DNA from: Saprospiraceae bacterium
GTDB taxonomy: Bacteria > Bacteroidota > Bacteroidia > Chitinophagales > Saprospiraceae
Reading direction: 5' to 3'
NCBI GenBank assembly: GCA_020850225.1
Contig: JADZFD010000026.1
Location: 1 to 64,000 of the forward strand
Length of the DNA stretch: 64,000 bases
Program-made: the position numbers and the translations under genes
The notes under the pieces: model-generated
Told to the model about the DNA's origin: nothing
What the model saw: only the letters and a program-made list of their open reading frames with translations
The model's database searches: none
Part shown: positions 9,723 to 19,327 of the stretch, piece by piece
Layout: each line of letters opens with the position of its first letter
Numbering within the stretch: position 1 is the stretch's first letter

Positions 9723-9961
9723 TGCAACAGTCAAATCCCAATGAGTATTTACATCTTTAATACACATTAATTTATATATATAATAGTATGTATTGTCAAT
9801 CGTTATATATCAGGTTTTGCATCATCGAGTCAATAATTGAGTTGGGTTAGCAGAGGCGTTATTCTTGATTTAACCAGACATTCCTATACTTTTTTAACCC
9901 CTTGTTATTCTAACCCAACCCACTTATTGCTCATTCCGTAAACCTAAAAGAGAAAATTTTA

Positions 9962-10231
9962 TCAAGGCTGTTCTTTAACCGCCTGAGTTGAAATATGCAA
10001 AACTAATTTCTTCCTTAAATCATAATGTTGTGTCTCACAATCTGTTATGATATTGTCACCTTCCGGTGTAATCATAATCTTATCCTTTTTCAATGACTTT
10101 TCATTGATGAAGAGTAGATTTTGGACTTCAGTTCTTTTATTATTTAATGTGGAGTACTTGTCTCCAAAAAAACAAACAACAACCAAGACAACTGTAAGAA
10201 ACAATCTGAAATCCAAAATCTTTGTCTTCAT
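9962..10231 (-). CDS. Small hypothetical protein with N-terminal hydrophobic segment
   Basis: 89-aa ORF, RLFLTVVLVVVCFF; no family recognised. Confidence 0.35.
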   Translation of the reverse strand: MKTKILDFRLFLTVVLVVVCFFGDKYSTLNNKRTEVQNLLFINEKSLKKDKIMITPEGDNIITDCETQHYDLRKKLVLHISTQAVKEQP

Positions 10232-10421
10232 CCGGAACTCTTTTGTGGAAACTCAATCTTAATTATTTTATCAACTTTTGATAGTACAAAGATCGTATGT
10301 CTGACTTTAGTGGGCATCAATGGAAACACGGAAATTAATTTTTCAGGGTTTACCCGAGTTTTTGTAGGTAAATTCTGTGTAATTTTGTCATTGGAATTGC
10401 TTCATTATCAATCATTATAAT

Positions 10422-11081
10422 ATGACAACAGAAATAAATATATTAATAGCAGATGATCACACCATGTTTGTAGATGGAATGGATTCAATCCTGAGCGGTG
10501 AAGCAGATTTTGTTGTCGTAGGTAGAAGCTATGATGGCCCGTCTGTACTGGATTTTCTCAGAAATCACAAAGTCGACCTCGTTTTACTGGATGTCAATCT
10601 TCCGGGTATGAATGGTATAGAAGTATGTAAGGAGATTACGTCACAGTATCCCGATGTCAAAGTGCTGGCTATTTCCATGTTTAATGAGGAAAGTTTTGTT
10701 TCCGAAATTCTTAATAATGGTGCCAAAGGCTATATCCTGAAGAATACAGGCAGAGAAGAATTGCTAAAAGCTATCAGAACTGTTGCAGGAGGCAACTCAT
10801 ATTTTTCGGATGAAGTCACCGAAATAATAATGAAGGGACTGATGAATAAACGCAAATCTTCAGCGCGAACCGGATCATTCATACCCAGGCTGTCAAGAAG
10901 AGAGAAGGAAGTTCTTAAACTTATAACCCGGGAATTTACAACACAGGAGATCGCTGATAACCTTTTTATAAGCCTGAAAACCGTGGAATCACACAGAGCC
11001 AGCCTGCTTTCTAAATTGAATGCCCGAAACAGTGCCGGATTAGTCAGGATTGCTATGGAAAATCACTTGCTGGATGATTGA
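10422..11081 (+). CDS. NarL/LuxR-type response regulator
   Basis: NILIADDHTMFVDGM, LLDVNLPGMNG, C-term LSRREKEVLKLITREFTTQEIADNLFISLKTVESHRASLLSKL. Confidence 0.92.
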   Translation: MTTEINILIADDHTMFVDGMDSILSGEADFVVVGRSYDGPSVLDFLRNHKVDLVLLDVNLPGMNGIEVCKEITSQYPDVKVLAISMFNEESFVSEILNNGAKGYILKNTGREELLKAIRTVAGGNSYFSDEVTEIIMKGLMNKRKSSARTGSFIPRLSRREKEVLKLITREFTTQEIADNLFISLKTVESHRASLLSKLNARNSAGLVRIAMENHLLDD

Positions 11082-11223
11082 TTTGCTAATCTGAAAATAC
11101 AATATGTAAAATCTATACATTGAAGAAAATTCAACACTCTTTCATGTACAGGAAGTTTACATATACTTAACGATTTCAGATCAGTTGTACTAAAGATATA
11201 ATGTGAATTCCGTATATCCTAAC

Positions 11224-11751
11224 TTAGTCTTCATTCAGAATTTTTGCTTTCTCAGAATCAAATTCTTTCTGTGTGATGATGTTTTCATCCAGCAACTGTT
11301 TTAATTCTCTGAGTCTTTCTGTTTTGGATTTTACTTGATTATGTACTGACTTCTTATTTATAGCAGGGTTGTCAGGAATTGTGTTTTCATTTAAAGCAGT
11401 AGCAGCAACCAATTCAAAATTATGTGTGTCCTTATATTTCATAGTCCATAAAAATGGAATCAATAAGAAAATGCCACCTATTATGGCTCCAACATCTGCT
11501 TCTTCATCTCTTGAAAATGATGAATTTAATGGTGCATAACCTTCTTTTTCAAGTTTGACAGTAGTTGTACTTCCAACTATTTTGGTATCTCTGTGCCTGT
11601 ATGGCGTTGTACCGACATGTTCACCGTTAAGATATAATTTTGCTCCACTTGGATCAGACAGAATCAATGTAGAACTCGAACAACTTGTAAAAAAGACTGC
11701 AACAGCCATTAAAAGTGCCATTGATTTTTTGACAGTATGATTGTTTCTCAT
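11224..11751 (-). CDS. PEGA-domain lipoprotein with C-terminal SHOCT-like motif (ORF opens at 11814; start MRNNHTVKK preferred)
   Basis: FFTSCSSS lipobox; DPSGAKLYLNGEHVGTTPYRHRDTK; RLRELKQLLDENIITQKEFDSEKAKIL. Confidence 0.75.
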   Translation of the reverse strand: MRNNHTVKKSMALLMAVAVFFTSCSSSTLILSDPSGAKLYLNGEHVGTTPYRHRDTKIVGSTTTVKLEKEGYAPLNSSFSRDEEADVGAIIGGIFLLIPFLWTMKYKDTHNFELVAATALNENTIPDNPAINKKSVHNQVKSKTERLRELKQLLDENIITQKEFDSEKAKILNED

Positions 11752-11933
11752 GATAAGTATAGTATATAGGTGATTTTGTATTGTAATGTTTCGTCGTTTT
11801 TTCTGATGAGCCACTTGATTGATTTTAGAAAATCTTGAATTTTAATTTAATAGTCAGCATCTGTATATGCTCTGTTAAAGGTAGTTCCTTTTAATGAATT
11901 ACCTTGTTTTTTGAATAGTTTAAAATAAATAAT

Positions 11934-12956
11934 TTATTTAAAATAGGAATCTGACTTGAAAATCACGCCATCATCCTTGTTTGATTTTACTGCATAATTG
12001 AATCCAGGTTGTATGGCATATGCACCATATTCTCCCTGTTTGTTTAATGCTAGAAATCCTACCTGAAACAAACGTGCTTTTTCCGGATTGATTAGTACGA
12101 TGCGTTCAACAGCAATTCTGCACGCCTCTTCGGGGGATTTACCCAAGCGCATCATCTCTACGACCGTATGCGTACCACAGATTCGGATGACCTCCTCACC
12201 CTGACCGGAAGAAGTGGCAGCTCCAATTGCATTATCTACATACAATCCGGCACCTATGATAGGTGAATCGCCAACTCTGCCATGCATCTTAAAGCCCATA
12301 CCACTGGTAGTACACGCACCTGATAAATCCCCGTTTTGATCCATAGCAACTATACCCATTGTATCGTGATTGTATGATCCATCCTGTAGCCTGGCAGGCA
12401 CTTTGGATTTGGATGATTGTGTTTGTTCGATATTGACAGTTGGTTTGTACTGAGACGTTTTCAACCAGTTTTTATATTCCTTTTGCGCCTGTTTTGACAG
12501 TCTTTTTCCTTCAATTTTAAAACCTTGAGACAATGCAAATTTTTTTGCTCCATCACCAACCAGCATAACATGTGGTGTTGTTTCCATTATTTTTCTTGCT
12601 ACGCTTATAGGATTACGGATGTTTTGCAAGAATGCGACACTGCCGCAATTATATTTATCATCCATGATGCAGGCATCTAAAGTTACAAATCCATCTCTGT
12701 CGGGATTGCCGCCTAATCCCACACAACAATTTATAGTATTTTCAATAAAATTAGCTCCTTTCTCTACAGCATCTATAGCTTTTCCACCATCACTCAGTAC
12801 AGTCCATGCTGCTTCATTAACTTCTACACCTGAGTCCCAGGTAGCAATCGTAATCGGTTTTGTAGCACTTTTGTCCTTAAATTCTAAGATTTTCCAAACT
12901 GGAATGACGGGTACAAGCATGGCCAATTGTTGGATAAAGGTTCTTCTTTTGCTCAT
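11934..12956 (-). CDS. N4-(beta-N-acetylglucosaminyl)-L-asparaginase family Ntn-hydrolase
   Basis: HDTMGIVAMDQNGDLSGACTTSGMGFKMHGRVGDSPIIGAGLYVDN around the nucleophilic Thr; signal-like N-terminus. Confidence 0.88.
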   Translation of the reverse strand: MSKRRTFIQQLAMLVPVIPVWKILEFKDKSATKPITIATWDSGVEVNEAAWTVLSDGGKAIDAVEKGANFIENTINCCVGLGGNPDRDGFVTLDACIMDDKYNCGSVAFLQNIRNPISVARKIMETTPHVMLVGDGAKKFALSQGFKIEGKRLSKQAQKEYKNWLKTSQYKPTVNIEQTQSSKSKVPARLQDGSYNHDTMGIVAMDQNGDLSGACTTSGMGFKMHGRVGDSPIIGAGLYVDNAIGAATSSGQGEEVIRICGTHTVVEMMRLGKSPEEACRIAVERIVLINPEKARLFQVGFLALNKQGEYGAYAIQPGFNYAVKSNKDDGVIFKSDSYFK

Positions 12957-13210
12957 AATATAACATTTAAATACTTGTAAAATTAATTAATAATCGTATG
13001 TTTATTGTAAAATCTAAACAAAAAATATTTTTATTAATTTGGATACTGAATTGAGGATATTCTTATGGATGTAATATTTTGCAATGTCCTTGTAATATAT
13101 GTATTATGAACTACTTATTTTGTATACAGTAAATAACAATTGTAATTTAATGAGAAGTATTCTGGGGAAAATTATGTTTTCAGATGTATCTTTGCGAAAA
13201 AATATAAAGC

Positions 13211-14551
13211 ATGTTTGAAAATCTAAGTGAAAAACTGGAATCAGCATTAAAAACGCTGAAAGGAGACAGTAAATTAACGGAGCTCAATATAGCCAATTCC
13301 ATTAAAGAAATCAGAAGGGCTTTGGTAGCTGCTGACGTTAACTATAAGATTGCCAAAGAATTTACAGATAAAATCAAGGATAAGGCGTTAGGTACTGAGA
13401 ATGTATTGAATGCAGTAAAACCAGGAGAATTAATGGTTAAAATCGTTCAGGATGAAATGACTGAATTGATGGGCGGCCAGGCTTCAGGTATCAATATCAA
13501 AGGTAATCCGGGTGTTGTTCTTGTATCGGGTCTTCAGGGTTCAGGTAAAACCACTTTTTCTGGTAAGCTCGCCAAATTTCTAAAGGACAAGAAAGCAAAA
13601 AAACCATTATTGGTGGCATGTGATGTTTACAGACCTGCAGCGATTGATCAGTTAACTGTACTTGCTGAACAGATAGGTGTGCCTATCTATAAAGAGACTG
13701 AAAACAAAAATCCTGTCGAAATATCTAAAAATGCTGTCAATTTCGCTAAAACCAACCACCATGATGTAGTCATCATCGATACAGCCGGACGATTGTCTGT
13801 TGATGAACAGATGATGAAGGAGATTGAAGATATTAAAAATTCGATCCAGCCTACAGAGACATTGTTTGTAGTTGATTCCATGACCGGGCAGGATGCAGTG
13901 AATACTGCCGCTGTCTTTAATGAACGATTGAATTTTGATGGAGTTGTACTAACAAAGCTCGATGGTGATACGAGAGGTGGTGCCGCACTGTCAATAAAAT
14001 ACGCTGTTGGAAAGCCGATAAAGTTCGTCAGTTCAGGTGAAAAACTAGAAACACTCGATGTTTTTTATCCCGACAGGATGGCGCAAAGAATTTTGGGAAT
14101 GGGAGATATCGTGTCTTTTGTAGAAAGGGCACAGGAACAATTTGACGAAAAAGAAGCAGAAAGACTTGAAAAGAAAATCAAAAAGAACAAATTTGATTTC
14201 AATGACTTTTTAGGTCAGCTCAATCAGATTAAGAGGATGGGTGATATTAAGTCACTTATGAACATGATACCAGGTATGTCCAAGCTTACGAAAGACATCA
14301 ATATAGATGACAAGGCTTTTGTGAAAGTGGAAGCAATCATACATTCGATGACAAAAGCTGAACGCGGAAATCCTGACATCCTGAATATGTCCAGAAAGAA
14401 AAGGATAGCTTCCGGAAGCGGACATAATATCCATGAAATCAATATGTTTATCAAGCAATTTGATCAGATGCGCAGTATGATGCAGATGATGAGCAAAGGT
14501 AAAGGAATGGATAAATTCATGCAGGGAATGCCTAATAAACCACGCAGATAG
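13211..14551 (+). CDS. ffh: Signal recognition particle protein Ffh
   Basis: GLQGSGKTTFSGKLA, DTAGRLSVDEQMM, TKLDGDTRGGAALS, Met-rich M domain. Confidence 0.97.
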   Translation: MFENLSEKLESALKTLKGDSKLTELNIANSIKEIRRALVAADVNYKIAKEFTDKIKDKALGTENVLNAVKPGELMVKIVQDEMTELMGGQASGINIKGNPGVVLVSGLQGSGKTTFSGKLAKFLKDKKAKKPLLVACDVYRPAAIDQLTVLAEQIGVPIYKETENKNPVEISKNAVNFAKTNHHDVVIIDTAGRLSVDEQMMKEIEDIKNSIQPTETLFVVDSMTGQDAVNTAAVFNERLNFDGVVLTKLDGDTRGGAALSIKYAVGKPIKFVSSGEKLETLDVFYPDRMAQRILGMGDIVSFVERAQEQFDEKEAERLEKKIKKNKFDFNDFLGQLNQIKRMGDIKSLMNMIPGMSKLTKDINIDDKAFVKVEAIIHSMTKAERGNPDILNMSRKKRIASGSGHNIHEINMFIKQFDQMRSMMQMMSKGKGMDKFMQGMPNKPRR

Positions 14552-14669
14552 TCAAATGTGGTAAATATGTGTGATTATTTATAAAAAAATAATTATATAT
14601 ACTATTGATGTTTTAATAAATTGTTAATTTTAGGCCTAATTTTTAACAACCACCTTAATTAATTTTTTT

Positions 14670-17342
14670 ATGAAACAATTTTTACTCTCGGTAGCAGTAT
14701 TTTTATTCGCATTCAATTCTGCTCAAAGTCAATTGTCTAGTGGTAGCCCTGCACCCGCTTTTACGGTTACTGATTTAGATGGTAACACACATGACTTATA
14801 CAGTTATCTGAATAGTGGTGTAAGTGTTATTATCGATGTATCCGCTACCTGGTGTGGCCCGTGCTGGAGTTATCACAATAGCGGAACCCTGGAAAATATT
14901 TACAATTCATACGGTCCCGGAGGTACGGGTGAATGTATGGTTATATTTATGGAAGGAGATGCAAATACGAATTTAGCCTGCCTTTATGGCCCTTCCGGTT
15001 GTGTAGGAGGTACACAGGGCAACTGGGTTGCAGGTACTCCTTATCCGATAGTTCATGAGGAAGGACCTTCTGTAAGGGCATCTTATCAGGTGAACGCTTA
15101 TCCTACTATTTTTATGATATCAGCAGCCAATAAAAAATCCTATACCAATGGTGGTGGAGGACCTTCTCAAACATATATTGAAAGATATCTGCTTCAATCT
15201 TTCAGAATGACAGCAACGCCTAATGTTACGGATGCAACCTGTGGTGGTGACGGAGCAATAGAACTGGATGTACAGTATGGTTATGGAACACTTACATACG
15301 CTTGGAGTAATGGAGCTACATCCAAAAACCTGGCTAATGTATTGCCTGGAGTATATACTTGTACTATTACAGATGCTAATGGTCACGATATTGTTACAGA
15401 TCCGATAACTGTTGGTGGAATCGTTACACCATTGGAAGCAATACCAACATCCACTACAGATCCAAGTTGCTTTGGCGGAACTAATGGCTCGGCTACTTTT
15501 TCAGCTTTTGGCGGCAATCCCGATTATACATATCTTTGGGATGATGGACAAACAGGACCAACAAAAAACAATTGTGGTGCTGGAGAGCATCACCTTCTTG
15601 TTACAGATGCTTTGGGATGTACTTTTGAAAATTTTGTAGTATTAAGTGAGCCTGATCAGGTAGAAGTAGCTGTTTCAGCACCTCCTGTTCCTTGCGGAGT
15701 TACAAAAGGAACGATAACATTGGCAGCATCAGGTGGTACTCCGCCTTTTACATATAATTTAGGTGCTGGTCCGCAGTCATCCGGTATCTTTACAGATAAA
15801 GAACCGGGTACCTACAATTATACTGTTTTGGATAATAAGAACTGTACTGTATCGGATCAGGTAACATTAACGGCGATTCAGGGACCTCTGGCAACCGCTC
15901 AGGCACTGGATAGTCTGACATGTACAAAATCAGAAGTGGAAGTTTCAGGTGTCGGTTCTTCAACGGGTAGTGATGTGACTTATAACTGGAAAACATCAGA
16001 TGGCGTAATCGTTTCCGGTCAGGATAGTATCGTAGCTACTGTTAGTGCAGGTGGTATTTATATTCTTGAAGTTACAAATACAGGCAATGGATGTGTTTCT
16101 ACGGATACTGTTCAGGTAAAGCAATCCACTGATGTACCACAATTAAGTATTGCTGTTCCGGGTGAAATAACATGTCTTGTTTCCTCTGTTCAGTTGACTG
16201 GACAACTCAATGGTGATCCTGCAGATTTTACAATTTTGTGGTCAACTACTGATGGTAATATTGTATCAGGAGGCAATACACTGAATCCTGTTGTAAATGA
16301 AGCAGGGACATATCAGGTGAATGTTGTATCCAATCTTAATGGCTGTGAAGTCAATAAGAGTACACTTGTTGTAGAAAATATCAATATTCCTACTGCCGAT
16401 TATACATACACTTTTGATCAGGGTACATTTACAGGACATCCTCAAACACAATCAGATAACAATACTTTTTCATGGGATTTCGGAAATGGATCAACAAGCA
16501 GTGAAAAAGAACCGACTGTCACTTTAGGTGAAGGAACATTTAATGTTTGTCTTACAGTTTCCAATGAATGTGATACTGTTTCACATTGTACTTTAGTTTC
16601 CAACCTTGCGGTTTTATCTGTAAGTACTACTACAGTTAATATTGCCTGTAACGGACAAACCAATGGTAGTATTTCATTGGGCGTTACCGGTGGAGCACAA
16701 CCTTATACTTATAACTGGACAGGACCTAATGGTTTCGCTTCATCCGAGTCTTCACTTACTAATTTAAGCGCTGGTATTTATTATGTGACTGTAACGGATG
16801 CTAATAATAGTTCCGTAACTGCAACATCAGAGATTACAGAGCCTAAAGCTATAGTAACTAATTCTGTCAATATTATCAATGACAACAACGGCAAAGGTGA
16901 AGGTTCAATAACTCTGGATATCAGTGGTGGAACTGGTTCTTTATCTTACTTATGGTCAAACGGAGCCACTACTTCGTCTATCTCTAAATTGAATGCAGGA
17001 AGTTATACCTGTACAGTCACAGATGCCAACGGATGCCAAAAGGTAGTTGGACCGCTGGTAGTTGAAAATACAACGTCTACAGATGAGGCACGTTATGTAT
17101 CATTGTTGAATATTTTCCCGAATCCTGCATCCAATGCAATAAACATCGATGTTGAATTTATCAATAGTGAAAATGTAATACTTGAATTAAACAACAGTCT
17201 GGGACATGTTAATTTTATCAGAAATTATGCAGGTAACATCAATACTACTTTGGATATCTCTGAGTTGCCTTCCGGAGTTTACTACATGGCATTAACAGGG
17301 AAAGAATTTAAGATTACAAAAAGAGTTATCGTAATCAGATAA
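14670..17342 (+). CDS. Secreted multidomain protein: thioredoxin-like domain, SprB-type repeats, PKD-like domain, T9SS type A sorting domain
   Basis: Signal peptide; ATWCGPCWSYH; repeated GGTPPFTY/YTCTITDANG; FSWDFGNGSTSSEKEPTV; C-term NIFPNPASNAINI...ELPSGVYYMALTGKEFKITKRVIVIR. Confidence 0.88.
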   Translation: MKQFLLSVAVFLFAFNSAQSQLSSGSPAPAFTVTDLDGNTHDLYSYLNSGVSVIIDVSATWCGPCWSYHNSGTLENIYNSYGPGGTGECMVIFMEGDANTNLACLYGPSGCVGGTQGNWVAGTPYPIVHEEGPSVRASYQVNAYPTIFMISAANKKSYTNGGGGPSQTYIERYLLQSFRMTATPNVTDATCGGDGAIELDVQYGYGTLTYAWSNGATSKNLANVLPGVYTCTITDANGHDIVTDPITVGGIVTPLEAIPTSTTDPSCFGGTNGSATFSAFGGNPDYTYLWDDGQTGPTKNNCGAGEHHLLVTDALGCTFENFVVLSEPDQVEVAVSAPPVPCGVTKGTITLAASGGTPPFTYNLGAGPQSSGIFTDKEPGTYNYTVLDNKNCTVSDQVTLTAIQGPLATAQALDSLTCTKSEVEVSGVGSSTGSDVTYNWKTSDGVIVSGQDSIVATVSAGGIYILEVTNTGNGCVSTDTVQVKQSTDVPQLSIAVPGEITCLVSSVQLTGQLNGDPADFTILWSTTDGNIVSGGNTLNPVVNEAGTYQVNVVSNLNGCEVNKSTLVVENINIPTADYTYTFDQGTFTGHPQTQSDNNTFSWDFGNGSTSSEKEPTVTLGEGTFNVCLTVSNECDTVSHCTLVSNLAVLSVSTTTVNIACNGQTNGSISLGVTGGAQPYTYNWTGPNGFASSESSLTNLSAGIYYVTVTDANNSSVTATSEITEPKAIVTNSVNIINDNNGKGEGSITLDISGGTGSLSYLWSNGATTSSISKLNAGSYTCTVTDANGCQKVVGPLVVENTTSTDEARYVSLLNIFPNPASNAINIDVEFINSENVILELNNSLGHVNFIRNYAGNINTTLDISELPSGVYYMALTGKEFKITKRVIVIR

Positions 17343-17377
17343 TATCTTTCTAAGTAAATTATTTAAATGATTTATAT

Positions 17378-17409
17378 AAGGGGATGCAGCAATGCTTCCC
17401 CTTTTTTTT
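17378..17409 (+). terminator. Rho-independent terminator
   Basis: aaggggatgcagcaatgcttcccctttttttt. Confidence 0.8.
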
Positions 17410-17434
17410 ATCTTTGTAGTAAATCATTCTGACA

Positions 17435-17935
17435 ATGACCATATTTCTGATAGGAATGCCCGGATGTGGGAAAACAACGATAGGGAAACTGCTTGCTGAA
17501 TCGCTGCAAATTTCCTTCTTCGATACCGATACTATAATCAGTTCTCTTGAAGAAATGACAATCTCCGAAATTTTTGTAAGACATGGTGAAGCTTATTTCA
17601 GGAAACTGGAAACAGACCTTTTGAGCAACTGGAAACTACATAATGCTGTAATTGCAACCGGAGGTGGACTTCCATGTCATGATAATCTGATAGAACGGAT
17701 AAATGAAATCGGAACATCAGTATGGCTAAAAGTACCTGTCGCTATCCTTGAACAAAGATTGAACATGGAAGCTACAACGCGTCCTCTGATTGAAAATAAG
17801 GATAATGTAACTAAATGGTTAAAAGAATCGTTACGATTAAGGAGTCCTTTTTACAGTGATGCAAAAATCCGTATTAATGCGAATGAACATCCGGATATTA
17901 TTACGAAAAGGATTTTAAGACAATTGTATACATAA
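17435..17935 (+). CDS. aroK: Shikimate kinase
   Basis: FLIGMPGCGKTTIGKLLAE, DTDTIIS, RKLETDLL, ATGGGLPCH, RPLI. Confidence 0.88.
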   Translation: MTIFLIGMPGCGKTTIGKLLAESLQISFFDTDTIISSLEEMTISEIFVRHGEAYFRKLETDLLSNWKLHNAVIATGGGLPCHDNLIERINEIGTSVWLKVPVAILEQRLNMEATTRPLIENKDNVTKWLKESLRLRSPFYSDAKIRINANEHPDIITKRILRQLYT

Positions 17936-18009
17936 GGTGTATTTTTTTTAAAATTTCAGCTACTTTAGCATTATTAGTATTATCTTTGTTATAACAAAAA
18001 TTAATTTTT

Positions 18010-18438
18010 ATGAAAAACAATATTCTTATTTTCCTGGGTTTTGTATCTTTTATGTTATTGGCAGTATCGTTTACACCAGGTATTCAATCCAATGAATATG
18101 ATATGCAGGTTATGCAGCAACCTAAAAACCTTAAAATCCTCCCTAAGGATATAAATCCTGAGGAATTGAAAGCAATCATGAAATCATTCAATGAGTCTTT
18201 AGGTGTAAAATGCGGCTTTTGCCATGTTCCGAGTGCAGATGGTCAGGGATTGGATTTTGCCAGCGATGAAAATATGCATAAAGAAATAGCAAGAGGAATG
18301 ATGGTGATGACAAAAGAAATTAACCAAAAATATTTCGATATGTATCCTCATGAAGGTTTCGTAAATCAAATTAGTTGTATGACTTGTCATAACGGACAAA
18401 AAGAAGCATATCATTATAAGAAGGAAGTCGAAAAGTAG
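18010..18438 (+). CDS. c-type cytochrome, reaction-centre-cytochrome-like, two CXXCH motifs
   Basis: CGFCH and CMTCH motifs; LKILPKDINPEELKAIMKSFNESLGVKCGFCHVP. Confidence 0.8.
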   Translation: MKNNILIFLGFVSFMLLAVSFTPGIQSNEYDMQVMQQPKNLKILPKDINPEELKAIMKSFNESLGVKCGFCHVPSADGQGLDFASDENMHKEIARGMMVMTKEINQKYFDMYPHEGFVNQISCMTCHNGQKEAYHYKKEVEK

Positions 18439-18575
18439 GGTAAGTTGCACTTCCGATGTTATTTTGTTTACTTATAACATAAAGTTTGACATTTACCATT
18501 TACTGATATTCAATTCAGGGACAATAGCATGATCTGAAAAATAGATTTAGAGCATTATTGTACTATGTAAACGGG

Positions 18576-19325
18576 TTACAGATATACGGCATTTGTTTGA
18601 AAGGTGCCGTTTTCAGAAATCGTTATATTGCGATACCCATAGTAGGCAGGCATTATCTGAAAGTCTTCTTTTTCAGGATTAATCTGGAGATATGTCGATG
18701 GTGATATGTAGATGTGAAGATTGTTTTGTACTATTGTTTTTTCCATATGATAATGTCCTGTAGTTATAAAAAATGTTTTCTCCGGATATTGCTGACATAA
18801 CTGTTGGAATCTACCCATTTCACGAAACATATACTTGGGCTCCATGTGTTTTGATCCGCTTATAACAGGTGGATGATGCATGAAAATATAAACATATCTC
18901 TCTGATTTCAGAATATATTCTTCTAACCAATTCCATTGCGGATCATTGAATACACCTAAGGAACTGTCAAGCATACACATATTGATGTTTCTGATTCCAA
19001 CCTGGTAATAAAGGTTTCCATCCCGTAGATTTTCGTTGAGTCCGAATACCTTTGACAGTAAAATAGAAGAATCATGATTTCCCGGTATGGGATATACAGT
19101 AAGGTTGTGCTCTTCGAACAGGTCTTTAATCCAATGATAGATGTCAGTATCACCTGTTGCATTGCACAAATCACCTCCCAGGATGATACAGTCAAATGAT
19201 CTTTCAGATATATGTTGTATAACTTCCAAAAGTTGCCTGCGTGTATCCCTGCCAGACAATATAACGCCTGGATTGTCAATGTGCAGATCGGTAATAAATG
19301 CGATTTTTACAGGATGAATATCCAT
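18576..19325 (-). CDS. Metallophosphoesterase (CpdA-like)
   Basis: FITDLHID, GGDLCN, PGNHD, FMHHPP, TGHYH motifs. Confidence 0.88.
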   Translation of the reverse strand: MDIHPVKIAFITDLHIDNPGVILSGRDTRRQLLEVIQHISERSFDCIILGGDLCNATGDTDIYHWIKDLFEEHNLTVYPIPGNHDSSILLSKVFGLNENLRDGNLYYQVGIRNINMCMLDSSLGVFNDPQWNWLEEYILKSERYVYIFMHHPPVISGSKHMEPKYMFREMGRFQQLCQQYPEKTFFITTGHYHMEKTIVQNNLHIYISPSTYLQINPEKEDFQIMPAYYGYRNITISENGTFQTNAVYL

Positions 19326-19327
19326 AA

